Part shown: piece after piece, positions 10,619 through 23,005 of the stretch
Layout of the letters: each line of letters begins with the position of its first letter
How positions within the stretch are numbered: the stretch's first letter is position 1
Assembly: GCA_022695795.1 (NCBI GenBank)
Contig: MU404060.1
Location: 180,749 to 244,748 of the forward strand
DNA: 64,000 bases
Source of the DNA: Biscogniauxia marginata
Lineage: Eukaryota; Ascomycota; Sordariomycetes; Xylariales; Xylariaceae
Direction: 5' to 3'
Notes under the pieces: generated by a model
Seen by the model: only the letters and a program-made list of their open reading frames with translations
The model's database searches: none
What the model was told of the DNA's origin: nothing
Position numbers and translations under genes: made by a program

Positions 10619-13605
10619 ATGGCCAGAGCAAAGCGTGGAAGCAGGCGTGCTCCTCCGCCCTCGCGGACTCAGCACCACCACCACCGCGAACATGATCCGG
10701 ACGTGCTACTCGCTCAGAAGATGGCGGAGCGGCGCGAACGGATCATGGCTGATCGCCGCCGGAATGAAGCTAAATGGCGGCCCAAGATTCCGGAGGTGCG
10801 CAAGCTCAACTTCGAGAACTATAAGAATCGCTTTCATGACGTCGAGGAACGGGACTATGCTATCGAAGTTCTTGTGCGTAATTTTTACTACTTCTTAACC
10901 CCTACTTTACCATACTCGAAGTGTGGAAGTCACACATCATGCTCCTTGACAGTATAATTGTCGAGCCGCACGACTCGAGATTCATGGTCAACTTTAACTA
11001 TTGAACAATTACTGACTGGTGTTTACTATAGATGGGTGGCTCTGGTCTCCAAGCTCAAATTCGCCGCGAGCAGATTGCTCGACGCAAAGAGGAGCTAGCT
11101 CGGATTCGTCAGAGCTACGTCCTTGGTTACGGAGGTGTCTCTCGTTATCAAGCTCGTGTCCCTCAGCCAAAGAGAGACGCCGAAGAGAGGTCCAGGAGAG
11201 AGAAACGGGCTGAAGCAACCCAATCAAATGACGCTGAAATTCAGCGTATCCGTATCCAGTCGCAGCCTGTTCTTGGGCATCTAACCGCCCTGCTCAACGA
11301 CACCGAGCAGAGATCCACTCCCAGAACCTTTATGAGGCCTTTCAAGGCTCTGGTTTACTTCCAGCCTAAGATGAAGGAGATACTTACCACTCTTGAAGAG
11401 AAATGGGGCGACGTTGAGGACCTGGATGAACCGGAGTCGGTGAAGATCTCCGAGACACCCGAAGAAATAGAGGTTATTGAAGAAATTCCCACTAAGGAGA
11501 AGGACTCTGAATCCCCATCCGATAGTGACGGAGATCGCGAAGGTGATGGAGGTGATAACGATGACACGGAATCCCTCATCTCAGTCGACTCAAATGCCGA
11601 GGATTTGGACGGTATTATGGATAGTACCGAAGCTCTCCGAGACATGCGCTGCTACGTTGACTTTGTCGACAGAGAGGTCATGCCTCTTTACCAGAGATAT
11701 GATGGGACCGATGCAACCAAAGTCAAGTTTGATGACTTGTGGGCTCTTTTCCGCGTTGGCGATCTGATCTATATGCCATCGGCGGGAGAGACTGCTGGGC
11801 GGTACCATGAGGTCTGGCGTATCTATCGGACTGAGCTTCCGGAGCCGGAGGTCGCATATCCTTCGTCCGGATGGGAATTCTTTGCCGATGAACTGCAGGA
11901 CAGTAATAAGAAGGCCAAGTTTAACATCTTTGCTTATTACATCGATCACGACGGTAATAACTTCGGTGCGGTGCGGCACACCTTCGAAATTGAGTCCTTT
12001 GTAGGGGAAAGACTCATTGAATCACTCGATGTCTTCCCGATCCGCTACCGCCACGACCACCAACGGCTACTGGAGTCGTTGAAAGAGCAAGGTCGAGGCT
12101 TCCAGAAATTCCTTGGCGATCAACACCAGGCATATAACGCCTGGACGCTTACTCGGAACCCGCCCTTTGATACGCAGGAAGCGAAAGACGAGGTCTTGCG
12201 GGACGAGAGCGGCGAGCTCATGCGCCACCCCGAGTTCGTTGAAAGCGATGTCATTGTCGACCTTGCCGAAGCCTACCAGAAGAACCCAGATTGGCGACCG
12301 AACTTCCACCAGCTTACGCCCTCCAAGTCCATCCGGTGCGACGTCGAGGACGACGACATGAAGATCCAGCAGTGGCTCGACGGGTCGCGACAGTCGCTCG
12401 CCTACGCGCAGGCCGAAATCGTGCAGAAAGCCGACGGCGTCGAGATGTGGCAGAGAAGGGAGAACCTAAAGGCCGACGCGTTCTTACGTCAGCGCACCAA
12501 GGGCACTCGCATATACGAGATGAAGCCGCAGGTGCTAGAGCTACGGGAGGAGGATCTCGTGCTCCTGCCGAAGCGCATGTTTGCGTACGCGCTGCGGGAG
12601 CGTCGGTTTATCCCCGTCAACACCAGCTTCCTCAAGCCAATCCGCCGACAGCCCGGCGTGTTTGAGAACCTGAAGATCCTCAAGGACTACAAGGATATCG
12701 TCCGCGGCCTGGTCGCATCTCACTTCCAGAAGAAGACCCTCGAGCGACGGTACGTCGACATGTCGACGGAAGGGCCCAGCCAGGATCTGATCCAGAACAA
12801 GGGCCGTGGTCTTGTCGTCCTCTTGCACGGTGTGCCCGGCGTGGGTAAGACCGCAACGGCTGAGGCGGTGGCCATGGAGTATCGCAAGCCTCTGTTTGTC
12901 ATCACCTGTGGTGATCTTGGTCTAACGCCGTCGGAGGTCGAGTCCTCTCTCAGCAACGTGTTCCGACTGGCGCACCTCTGGGACTGCGTCCTCCTCCTAG
13001 ACGAAGCGGACGTGTTCCTGTCACAGCGATCCAAGCTCGACATGAAGCGGAACGCCCTCGTCTCGGTCTTCCTCCGCGTCCTTGAGTACTACAACGGCCT
13101 GCTCTTCCTGACGACGAACCGGGTGGGCACCATCGACGAGGCGTTCAAGTCCCGCATCCACATGTCACTGTACTACCCGCCGCTGGACAAGACGCAGACG
13201 CGCGACATCTTCCGGCTGAACATCACGAAGCTGCGGGAGATCGAGGCCCAGCGGCACGAGATGACGGGCGAGCCGTCGTTGGTCATCCGGGACCAGGACA
13301 TCATCGACTTCGCCGGCCGCCACTACGAAGACAACGCGCGCCTGACGGGCTGCTGGAACGGCCGCCAGATACGCAACGCCTTCCAGATCGCGTCTAGCCT
13401 GGCGCACCACCACTACAGCATCGAGGTTGAGGCCGCGCGCAGCCGGGGCCAGCAGGGCCCCGCCGCACCCATGCTCGATCGCAGCCTCTTTGAGAAGGTC
13501 CAGATGTCGACGCAGAGCTTCGACCGACACATGAAGGAGTCCAAGGGCTTTGACGTAGACCTACCTCTGCGGAACACTTTCTACGAGGAGAACAAATTTG
13601 AATAA
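10619..13605 (+). CDS. AAA+ ATPase, fungal DUF7025-type
   Basis: Two exons, 10619-10873 and 11032-13605, joined in phase 0 by a 158-nt intron (donor GTGCGT, acceptor CTATAG), encode 942 residues. The N-terminus is basic with a His cluster and is probably coiled (EKMAERRERIMADRR-like). An acidic linker follows at about residues 220-280. A segment around 315-335 (DDLWALFRVGDLIYMP) resembles the DUF7025 region found before the ATPase in many fungal proteins. The AAA core has Walker A GVPGVGKTA (about 685-693), Walker B VLLLDEAD (about 738-745), a TTNR sensor and a C-terminal lid (GCWNGRQIRNAFQIA). These proteins presumably remodel proteins by ATP hydrolysis; no substrate is known. Walker and DEAD residues are intact, so it is likely active. 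The second half is markedly GC-rich. Confidence 0.93.
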
Positions 13606-13979
13606 GCAATGAATTACTACAGTGTTTCGGGGAGGGGGCTAGGCTTAGGTCGTAGTTGAGTGCATATCTGACTATTTGGGGAAATAAATGAAGCAAACAA
13701 GAATGATTAGGTATTTATGCTTCAAGGTGTTTCTTGTTCTTCTTCTCCGTAACAGATAGTTGTTAAAGTCACCATCTACACAACTTGTAAAACTCTTACC
13801 CAAGTCACAGGCAAAGACCAGTGGCTCTTGACTCTGGAGATGATTAATGTAAAAAGCATTTATGTCTACCTAATACTAGACTATACCAACCCGACAGATA
13901 TAGGAGCGGAATGTAATACTAGTCCATGCCACGATTCTTTATAAGTCTCCCAACTTGTCCACTTGCTCTTCCGCAACAC
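13606..13979. other. Shared 3' region of convergent genes
   Basis: 374 bp between the stop of the AAA ATPase (plus) and the stop of the lysine-rich gene (minus). It presumably holds both 3' UTRs. Nothing else was seen. Confidence 0.5.
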
Positions 13980-14480
13980 TTACTTATCATCTTTCGTATG
14001 AGTGTAGTCGCTGTTCGTGTAGTAATAACCCGCGTCGGAACCGGGTTCCTTCCCAACGGCTTCCCATTCGCGGGGGCTCATATTCCAGTTTCGCATTGGG
14101 TCTTCTCCGGCAGAGATGTTGGTCTGCGCCAGGTACTTGATGGTATCGTCGCGGTTGGTAGCCGACGATGGGTGGCTCATGTCACGGGGGTGGACGTCTT
14201 TATTGGGGTCCTTCCTGTAAAAACCCCGAGGAACGTTGTCACCGAAGTTAGGCAACCCCTTTTCCTTGTCTTTGTCCTTGCCTTTATCCTTGCCCTTTTT
14301 CTTGTCCTTATCCTTCTTCTTGTTCTTGTCAGACTCGTTCGGCATAGTCGCTGGTTTTGTGATATGGTCTTTTCGTAAAATTCTTTTTTTTACTTTGTCA
14401 AGGTCCTTCTCTTCGGGAGTTACAAATGATGATGGTGATTTGCCAGACTTGTCGTACACAGCAGAAGTTTTTAAGTGCAT
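13980..14480 (-). CDS. Lysine-rich hydrophilic protein, unknown
   Basis: Single-exon frame of 166 residues starting at a genuine ATG. I do not recognise it. The middle (about residues 50-75) is a low-complexity DKNKKKDKDKKKGKDKGK-type run. The C-terminal 90 residues are polar with several Asn, Asp and Tyr (FYRKDPNKDVHPRD, MRNWNMSPREWEAVG). It has no signal peptide and no membrane segment. Codon order in the C-terminal half looks genuinely coding. The Lys run on the opposite strand reads as a Leu/Phe-rich frame, a shadow. It converges on the AAA ATPase gene. It may be an intrinsically disordered nuclear or nucleolar protein, but that rests only on composition. Confidence 0.55.
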   Translation of the reverse strand: MHLKTSAVYDKSGKSPSSFVTPEEKDLDKVKKRILRKDHITKPATMPNESDKNKKKDKDKKKGKDKGKDKDKEKGLPNFGDNVPRGFYRKDPNKDVHPRDMSHPSSATNRDDTIKYLAQTNISAGEDPMRNWNMSPREWEAVGKEPGSDAGYYYTNSDYTHTKDDK

Positions 14481-15456
14481 GGGAGGAGTCTACTTATAAG
14501 GAAGGCATAGGGATTTTGTTTTATAGCTCATTATTCAAGCTTGAGTTAATTCAACGAGAACTAGTCAATCTCGGTTCCTCGTTGACATGACAGGTGAATT
14601 TCATTACAGTGAATCTAAGTTTAAGTGTACAAGCAACAAGTCGCCCTTGGAGTTAATGTGATAAAGCAATTGTTGTTCGATAGAGTAGATGTAGAGGCAC
14701 TTTAAGGACAGTGGCTTTTATATCCAGTCAGCCTCTTCATTCTTCGTAAATTCTTTACCTCATATTTCTCATAGTTTCCCCCTATTGAAATACAGGCCTC
14801 ACTACGCTAAGGCGAATACCACATTTTTCTTAAAACTGAATACCCCCGACCTTCTAAGCCGTTGCCGGTATATGCCGTGATAATGGTTTTATAGTGAAAG
14901 GCTCCCGTGGCGAGTAATGTTGATACTATTACTTACGCATGTTTCTGCTAATGGATTTCTTTATTTATTTCATTTGGTAACTTCATTTGTGCAATAAATA
15001 GAAATATCAGTAATTAATGAGGCCATCTATACCAGTTCCTAATTAACCTCTTGCCACCAGTCCTGAAAAGAATTGACAACGCCTCTTGTCAAGCTTTTGT
15101 ATTAGCCAGAGCGTGAAATGAACACAGCCAATAACTCTCAAGTCACTTAATGAGTACATGAAACCTGTGATCCACTGGGACGATAGTCAACTGTAAAATT
15201 ATCAATTTTGCAGGAAACGCAATACAGTGCTCAGATCATCTGCATTACGAAGTTTTTTTGTTTTTGGAGCCGGCCATCATTGTAGTCATATAATGGCGAA
15301 TATACATTTATAAAATTGGAGTGACCTCTTGATAATTCAAGCCTCGGTGTGACCCATGCCTGCAATGCTTCCCTTTTATCATACACCCAAGCCCAAACGC
15401 CGTGGTAACAATGCTACTCTTCTCTGTGCTCGATTTCGCTCGGTTTGTAACGCTAA
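14481..15456. other. Intergenic, no gene seen
   Basis: About 1 kb upstream of the Lys-rich gene and downstream of the RING-CH gene (both minus). Mixed composition with short AT tracts and no supported frame. Confidence 0.45.
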
Positions 15457-16782
15457 TCAACCCCGCAAATTCCGTCTATCTGAGTTCTTAATCTTCCTGT
15501 AGGGGCGGTTCATGGTCTTTCTATACTTCACGTATAAGAAGAACATGTCTTTCAACACAACAAAAAGACACCCGCCGACTAAGCTTCGACCCCATCGTTC
15601 TTGTAACAAGCCGGTATTTGGCCCCGAAGCAGGCCGTGTGACGAATCGCGCCGGTAGCAAAGCCCGCAGTATCTCGCCCGCACCATAACAGACACCGGGC
15701 CAGAGTAATGCTCCGGCAATAAAGTTCACCGGTGAGCGGCCATTAACATCTATGGCTCTATTCCGTTGTGCCTCCCCTGCCTCCCCCGCCTCTACTGGTT
15801 CTTCGCCGCCGATCTGGATGTCAATTTCGAAATCGAGGATATTTCCTCCTTCTGGCTCCTGGGGAGGTATCTCATTCGGAGTGAAGCCGTGTTGCCCACT
15901 ATCTCCCTCGAAAGCCCATGATATCCACATACGCTCCAGCCTCGTGGAAAGCGCCCTGTGTAAATGGAAGTAAGACGCCCGTAGGACTGGGTAGAGAGCT
16001 ACAACGCGTTCGGGCGACGGTGGCCAAGTGAGAAACTCGGTTGTCTGGTCAAAAAGCGCAGCGTACTAGAAATCGCAAGTTAACATTGACTGGCTTGAAG
16101 TCATTACTGCATGAACGGAGAAGCTTACAATGAGTGACGCCGGAAGTATGACCACCTCTCCTATACTTAATCGGTTAAGGATCAGAGCCGGGGCGATAAG
16201 CGGAAGGAAACTGATGTGGATTAGATTGATTGCCGATGATTGCTCGTGCCGCGAGAAATTATGTCGGCGCATGACTTGCCCCAAGGTCACATCATCGGAT
16301 TTGAATAGGAAGGCTATAGTAGCGTCGGGGCCGGCAAACCATTCTATAGCCTTGGCGCCATATACAGAGCTGCTCACTACCGCGCCGGAAGCGAGGAATC
16401 CCAGTAGGATCTTGGGCGACCATTTTGAGAAGTGCCGGTTAAGAAAGTAGTTCAGCTGGACAGCAGGATCCCATCGCTCAGTGACGGTTATTTGCGACTT
16501 GCAGACAGGACATATGACTTCCTTAGACTGGACCTCCAAGTCTGCAACCCACGCAAGAAGACATTCCTGGTGTCCTTCTAACGAACATGTGCAAGGAGTT
16601 GCCCAGTCGGATGGCAAGGTGGCCTCAGACTCGTCGACGAGGCAGACAAAGCATCTGCGGGTATCGGGAGGGGGATCGGAGGATGGAGGGAACTGATTTC
16701 GATTATCAGGAATCTGAAGCGAAGGGGCGGCTTCGTCGCCGGCGGTGGAATCTTCGAGCGCTGGAGTTGGTGAGGAGGCCAT
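15457..16782 (-). CDS. RING-CH (MARCH-type) E3 ubiquitin ligase
   Basis: Exons 16129-16782 and 15457-16065, joined in phase 0 by a 63-nt intron (donor GTAAGC, acceptor TTCTAG), give 420 residues. The N-terminal variant RING has C4HC3 ligands: C44, C47, C64, C66, H71, C74, C91 and C94. This is the RING-CH arrangement of membrane ubiquitin ligases of the MARCH5 type. Hydrophobic segments follow at about residues 122-145 (ILLGFLASGAVVSSSVYGA), 190-222 (INLIHISFLPLIAPALIL) and near 325-345 (NFIAGALLWPGVCYGAGEIL), plus a last one near 370-385. It is probably an organelle-membrane E3 ligase; the compartment is inferred from the family. The second exon alone has an internal ATG and could be mistaken for a separate gene. 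Confidence 0.9.
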
Positions 16783-17685
16783 GACGGCGGGTGGTAGACG
16801 GTAGAGGAGGGATGATATTGTGGATTATAAGGGGGCTGACGATATACAATATGCGAGTGTGACTGATGGTGGTGTTATGCCATTGTTCTCCAAGAAAGAC
16901 GTGGTGGTTATCTCGGTATGAACCGTAGTTCTAGTTGTACGTCGGCGCAAAGCCGTGAGCTTTGTTTGGAGAAGAGAATCAAAATGCGACGCCGTCCAGG
17001 CTTCGGCAATGAGATCATTCAGATGACCACCGTAGCTGCCACCTGCAGCAATTGGCGCTGTGGCTGCTGCTCCTAGGTAGTAAGTGTGGCTGACCTCCCT
17101 GCACGTGGTGGCTTCCATCCACTAGGTATTGCATAGTAAGGTTAGATATTCTACTAGCAGGCACTATGTACCTATTTAATAGACGTGCATGCTGTACTCA
17201 CAACTTCCCGCCCCCCCTGCTTTCTTCATTCCCAAGCCTCTTTTCCAAGACAAACGGTAGATTTCACACACACCATCTATACTCTATTAATTACTACTTA
17301 CTCTGGGTTTCATGGTTATATTTACCGCCTAGTATAAATCCAAACGCTGTAAACTTCGTCCCTGTCGGGCTCAGTCAGAATCATCACATATATACCTATT
17401 CGCTTAGGCCAACAAATGGATTTATGCCGTAGCTACCAAGAACTCCCAAACAGGATTTACGCCCGAATGTATGGCAGCAATAACAGGCAGTAACAGGGAC
17501 ACGAGAAGCCATGTGGGTTCGGACCCTGGGGCGCGTCTAGACCATGAGCTACTACGTAGACAGATGCCGTGCCGAGCTCACCGCGCTGCAGCGCAATCAA
17601 CGATGCCAGGGGAATACGATCTAGATTCCTGCGACTCTCCTCTTCCTCACATGCTCGTGTCCGTACTCTTCTGCACGACCTAGAC
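16783..17685. other. Divergent promoter region
   Basis: About 0.9 kb between divergent starts (RING-CH on minus, small membrane protein on plus). The minus-strand frame 16825-17118 lies where the RING-CH promoter and 5' UTR should be and shows no motif, so I leave it out. A C8 run is present near 17212. No other feature was found. Confidence 0.45.
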
Positions 17686-18334
17686 ATGTCACGCCCGCGT
17701 GTACCTTCGCCGAGTGCTATCGCTAGTGTCATCTTCCGCGCGCTTGCGTTGGTGGCTTCGGTAGTCTTGTTCTCCAACGTGATGTATGAGGGTATCTCCT
17801 GGAGGAGTCAAGGCAAGATTTACTGGCTCTCAATTGTTGCAGTAAGTTACCCCAGGCCTCGTTACGCTTTATTGATACTTGGAATAACTCACCGTAAGCT
17901 CAGTCTCTTATAGCAATTATCTTCGACAGCTTTGAGGTCTCCGCCCTAATTGACTCGACGCGAACTATTCCTCGGATCTCGTCAATATACTTGGTCTGCG
18001 TCGATCTAGCTGTACTCTGCCTCGCCGGCCTCTCCATCTTACTCATATTCTCGAGCGATTGGCATCGCGGAGAGAGTTCCTCCTCTAACGGCCGTTGGCC
18101 TTGGACAAATCCCGACAAGTTGTCTCTGGGGGTCACATACTTTGTCTGGTGTGTTATGTTTGATAGTGACAGATTAAGGCGGCTGAAGCTGACATTTCCA
18201 GTTCTTTTAGATGTGTCCTTCTAGCTTGGAGCTGCGTCGACTATTACAAAATAAGACGCCCGAGACATCCGGCTATCATTGCGCCGTCTTCAGGGCAGAC
18301 AAGCGAGCTCCGGGATATTACACAAACAAACTGA
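17686..18334 (+). CDS. Small four-helix membrane protein, unknown
   Basis: Three exons, 17686-17841, 17904-18148 and 18202-18334, encode 177 residues. Introns are 62 nt (GTAAGT...CTCAG) and 53 nt (GTGTGT...TTCCAG, branch CTGAC). The first acceptor is the CAG at 17903: the downstream ATAG would put a stop in frame, so this choice is forced. Four hydrophobic stretches are visible: IASVIFRALALVASVVLF, WLSIVASLIAIIF, IYLVCVDLAVLCLAGLSIL and TYFVCSFRCVLLAWSCV. The C-terminal tail is hydrophilic (KIRRPRHPAII...). The topology recalls MARVEL-like or other small fungal tetraspan proteins, but I cannot assign a family. An in-frame upstream extension (to about 17569) is possible but looks non-coding. 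Confidence 0.7.
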
Positions 18335-19395
18335 AGCACTTGACTTCTGACTGAAACGACGAGCCATGGATGAGCATGATTTCCTATATGGTCATGAGGA
18401 GCTGTCAGGTCGCCTATCGTTATCCAGGTGGCAGCGAATAAGGAGATCCTATTTTCCCACTACTTGGAATTCCTATCATTCAGATCGGGTTTTCCGCTGA
18501 GGCAGCATTATACTTAGTGTCATGTGGTACCATGTCATGAACCCCTTAAACACACATTCCTTCAAATGGGATACGGACCATCTACCAGGCCACTCAGGCT
18601 CTCCTGTTATCCCAGCACTTCCCCAATTAGCCAGCCTCAAGTCTCTACGTCAATGGCCGAACAGCTGCCTGCACGTCTCCCTTCTGTCGGGCATTTACGT
18701 TGCAGCGGATGGGCCGGACACGCCGTTCCTACGCAGCAAGTGACGCTACTTTCATTTCCCGGGAATCCATTGATTGTGCCCAGAGCGTCTCCTGGGAGTG
18801 TATATGCCATGGGCGAGCAATCTTTGAAGATATTTTCCACACCTTGCACTTTACCGTCCCTGTGCGGGTTGATGCATGTAGTCGCATTAAGTCGGTATTG
18901 GTCCTATAAGGCTAGTCAACGTTTGTCATAATCAAAATAACTCTGGTTGGGAAGGTAATTACTGACTGGGCACATCTCGTTCAGATCCAAGTTGCATCCT
19001 AACATAACTTTTCCACCACAAAGACAAACTACAGGTACCGTGAAGCCGTCGCTTGCGAGGTTTTCAGCTTAAATACGTGGACTGTGACGTAGCATTGGAT
19101 TGCATACACATAGCTGACGTCCAATGCGAACTTTGCGTCTTTGGTCGGCGAAGATGGCACACTGTTCTGAATCAGGAAAGACCCCTCGATTAAAGATGCC
19201 CGGTCGTTAATTGGATATGTCGCCTCTGTTATCGCGATTCGGCCAGCCCACTACACATTATCCAAGTCAGCAATGGGAGAAGAAAGGGGTCACAATTTGT
19301 CCCGTACGACACTTGACAACCTATCGGCAAGGTGATGAAACTACCTCCCCAAGATGTAAGTTTGGGCTGCGCGTGCAGGATTCCAGCAACGATCC
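18335..19395. other. Intergenic, no supported gene
   Basis: Contains open frames of up to 135 codons (18524-18931, plus), but the longest starts with GTG, has no motif and overlaps equally open frames on both strands. It is treated as non-coding. Confidence 0.4.
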
Positions 19396-19819
19396 TCATC
19401 TAAGACTTGTTATGTTACTCACCCCCGTCGGTACTGCCAAAATAGCGCTTGCCCCCACCCCGATTGTATGAGGCTCTTCAAACTCTTTAATCGCAGTGGG
19501 TGTACCATTGTTATTATGATGCTCTGTCGAGAGTGCCGCCGTGTGCAAGTTAACTACTGTCAACACGTACTCGCTCCGACTCAGCGTCTTCGTTTTGACT
19601 GCGGCTTGGGCTTGGGCCCCAGACGATGGCAAAGGGTTAGGTGAGTCTGGCATCACATGAGCATACGGCGTCAGAGCCATAGCGTTGAAATCTGGCGGCA
19701 TCGGAATACTTACTTTTCAGTGTTGCTCCTGAGCCATGATTTTTACTCGGCATTGCTAGAGCAACTGGGGCAATGGAGATCCAAAGAACTAAGTTACGAA
19801 GTCCTAACATATTAGCCAT
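19396..19819 (-). CDS. Small secreted protein, unknown
   Basis: Exons 19714-19819 and 19396-19646, joined by a 67-nt intron (GTAAGT...GCCAG), encode 118 residues. The first ~22 residues (MANMLGLRNLVLWISIAPVA) are a clear signal peptide. The mature part is Ala/Ser/Thr-rich with a single NNN run and no cysteine pattern. A GTGAGT occurs eight codons before the stop. Splicing there to the CAG about 57 nt on would replace the tail with a longer, hydrophobic one containing three Cys, so the 3' end is uncertain. The MANM start with a signal peptide also begins the M28 peptidase 3 kb away on the same strand. The function is unknown. Confidence 0.6.
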
Positions 19820-21220
19820 TTGTCATCCATAAGAATTATACTAAGTGAGCGATGGTCAACATGATTGGAAATGGAACAATAGATAAAAATGCAGTACGAC
19901 CGGCGAACAGGATATGAAATACCCTTGGATCATATCTACTGGAAACCCAGAATTAGAATAGAAAACTAAATTGTCAAATCACATGCCATCTGAGCTAAGG
20001 AATTGACTTCGGGTGCCTGGCATACCACGAGCCATTTTCCAAAACTTATATCGCCGGGAGAACGGGTAGAACCTTGATCGACCCTAGAGACTAGAACCTT
20101 AAAACTCAACAACTATCTTAGTATCATGGCCTTTCCTCGTCTACGACGTAGAAGTTTCCAGTTTCCAGTTTCCAGTAGTTGCGGTGCGTTGCGGCCATTC
20201 CTAGAGCAATTTATGTGCCTAACCTTAGTCTTCCAGGACCGACCAGACGATTTCTGATTAGTGTTGTCAAGAAAAGGGGGGGAAGCCCTCATCGATGCAG
20301 AATTGAAGCTTGTAAACTAGGAAGTTCCCCGGAAGGCTAATCGGGTCCCATTCCTAGTCTATATCTACTTAGCGGTAGAAAGTAAACATGATCTACACGA
20401 ATACGTGATGGTATCATCAGCTACCGGCCAGGAGCTAGTTTTTTATGTGATCTTTCGATCATCTTCTATTATCTTCTCCATAGGTGAGATAGATGAGTAT
20501 TAAATTCGTTACATTATTATATCTTTGAAAAAGACATCATGCACATATCTTTCAGGGTCATCTTCGTTACCATTTCGTGAGGTCTAGATGGACGTTTCGG
20601 TCATGTTAGCAGGAGTTCGCCGTATAAGTAATTTTCACTATCCCGTAATAAATAAATATGATCTTCTGGGAGGAGACTTCATAGACCTTAAGAAACTAAT
20701 CCTTCAGCAATGAAAGCCTCGTTGTATATTAGTAATACCTCCAGCGACAGACCTTATCTATATACAGAGGGAATAGTATGCCTTCGATTCACACCAAGGC
20801 CCTTCGTTGAGACATCCAATGGTTGAACTCATGCCAAGGATTGCATAACCAACCAACACTATAGGTGTACTAAGGGTGACGAATGGGTGCGTGGTTGTGT
20901 GGGAAACTTCCGAACGTGAATACAGTTCTCGGTTAGGCTAATCACATAAAGAGTGCTCAAATACAGCCCTTGAAAGTCAAATCCGCAAGTCCAACTAGGT
21001 GCATTGATTATTAATAGCGCCTAGGATACAAGTGTAATATGCATCGCTTGTACAATCTTAAAGGATCTAGCATAGATAGGCACACCAGCTAAAAGGAAAT
21101 CTATTAAGCCCATGGCCCCAATCCTCCTGTCTCGTATGACAGACTACGTTACGTATCGAAAATCAATGCGCTATTCCAGAAACTGAGGGAGAGAGGCTAT
21201 ATTTCGGGGTGTTTTGCGTT
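19820..21220. other. Intergenic with GTTTCCA triplet
   Basis: 1.4 kb between the small secreted protein and the 3' end of the peptidase gene. It includes three tandem GTTTCCA units around 20153-20174. No gene was seen. Confidence 0.45.
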
Positions 21221-23005
21221 TTAGATCTTTAGATAACGGCCATGGTACTTCGTCTCTTGTTCGTAAGCAGCAGTAGCAATGCTCTTAGTTCGCTCGGGGA
21301 ACCCATCAAAAGAAATGGCGTAAGTAGCGACGGAGTGCGCGATAAGCTTTCAGATATGTTAGTATCGAATTGTCGATATACCTTGAGACAATGTAATTGC
21401 TCACCTGAGTATTGAGTAACCAAGCAGTCTCGTTGACATTTCCAACATCATCGCATAACTGATGATAGCAGGGGTCATACCAATCGCCTGCCTTGCCCCC
21501 AAACATTTCCTCCTCCTCCTTGGTCTTGATTCCTTCAGCGCCAGTCGCAATGCCACCGCCCGGGATCCCATTACGGATAAACCCGTCGTAGTCGCTACGT
21601 CCGTCGAATGGGATGAAACTGTAGTTTAGGCCTTGGGATTTATACCATTCCACATACAAATCTCTGAGCTGCTCCGAGCCAATAGGGTTCACAGCATTCG
21701 TAGCATTGTAGATTTGATACGCGAAGTTGGGGCTGCCCATCATGTCATAGTCCATGAATAAGCGAATCTTCAAGTTTTCCTCGACAGGCAAGACAGAAAC
21801 ATAGTAGTCGGACCCGAGGAGACCCTGTTACATAATTAGCGAATACTGCTCATCTCATCCCGGTCTTTGGAATACTGTGGAGATTAATGGGGGAGGGGGA
21901 GGTTCTCGATTTGAATTAAAAGAATAGCGCGTTATTCGGACTCACCTCTTCTTCGCCCGCCCACCAAGCGAAGCGGACACAATTGTTAACAGTGAATTTG
22001 GTTAACTGGGTAGCAACCTCAAGGAGAGACAGACTTCCAGAACCATCATCGTTGATCCCAGGCCCTTCTGCGACGCTATCACTGTGTGCTCCCAACATGA
22101 CACAGTTGTCTGGGTCACCTGCGACGGTCTGGATAACAATATTTGTCGTATTAACAGTACCGACCTCGGAATCGATGAACGCGATAGAGTCGACGACCTT
22201 GCCCGCCTTAAGCTGCTCCAAGACGGGCCCAGCATCTTTGCCTGAAAGCCCAAAGGTCGCAACATGATCCGGCGATGGTGCCCCTAAAGTACCACCGAAG
22301 TTGTCAGGGTCGTAATTGTACACCACTGCTGCGACTGCGCCAGCCTTGCCAGCAAGCTCTGACTTCGTTCCAAAGGGGCATGTGCCGCGAATTATGAAGG
22401 CTATGTTGCCGGCCAACTCGGAAGGATAATCAGAGGCATCGCACCCGTCGTTATCTACGAGAACAAGATCTCCGTAGACAGGCTCCTTCTTGGCGGTCGG
22501 GGGAGTCAAGGACATAGGCACAGCTGACTCTGGCACGGCGTGACCAAGGACTAGGCGAGATTCAAAGACGTCGCCTACGACAGCCGGGAACGATTGGTTT
22601 GCATAAGTGTAGTAATCGCCGAGCTTATCGATGGTGGCTGTGATATACTCAAGCGTCCCGCGATGACCTAGTGCCGAGGATGTTGATTAAGTACTGTGAC
22701 ACCCACTCGTGGCGGAAGGGTTGAATCTATCACCTACCATCGCTACCGATCACCCGGGTGGGATGTCCATATTGCTCTCTGGCTAGTTCTGCGATACCAT
22801 AGAGTTCTTTCGCGCGTTGAATCAAGTTCTCGGTGGTGATGCTCGCCTGGAGCTCTTCACTATTGACAAGCGGCTTGCCTCCTGTCTTATCAAAGGGTTG
22901 CTGATCCGAACCTAGGGGCTTTTGCAGCTGAGCTATTACCAATCCATTGAATGAAGTAATTGCCACTGCAAGTGAAAGCTGCTTGTATCCCACCATGTTG
23001 GCCAT
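21221..23005 (-). CDS. Secreted PA-domain M28 aminopeptidase (LAP2-like)
   Basis: Four exons, 22738-23005, 21946-22667, 21405-21824 and 21221-21346, with introns of 70, 121 and 58 nt, encode 511 residues, the usual length of fungal leucine aminopeptidase 2. It opens with a signal peptide (MANMVGYKQLSLAVAITSF). A protease-associated domain (YGDLVLVDNDGCDASDYP...GTCPFGTKSELAGKAGA) lies inside the catalytic region. M28 zinc and catalytic residues are visible: LGAHSDS (His284), GINDDGSGS, WWAGEEE (328-330, at the exon 2/3 border), MDYDMMGSP and CYHQLCDD. The last exon starts LIAHSVATYAIS, typical of the family C-terminus, which confirms the third intron. It removes N-terminal residues from extracellular peptides and probably serves nutrient acquisition. 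No defect was seen. Confidence 0.95.

Noticed and set aside
11355..13530. Long minus-strand frames opposite the AAA ATPase (for example 11590-11979 and 13165-13530)
   Set aside because: They mirror the GC-rich coding strand of a well-supported gene, have no motifs and overlap one another.
14236..14499. Leu/Phe-rich plus-strand frame suggesting a membrane protein
   Set aside because: It is the antisense of the Lys/Asp low-complexity run in the minus-strand gene.
16825..17118. 97-codon minus-strand frame upstream of the RING-CH gene
   Set aside because: It occupies the promoter/5' UTR of that gene, has no domain and no splice connection that improves the RING-CH model.
18524..18931. 135-codon plus-strand frame
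   Set aside because: It starts at GTG, has Ser/Pro/Leu composition without motifs, and equally long overlapping frames exist on the other strand.
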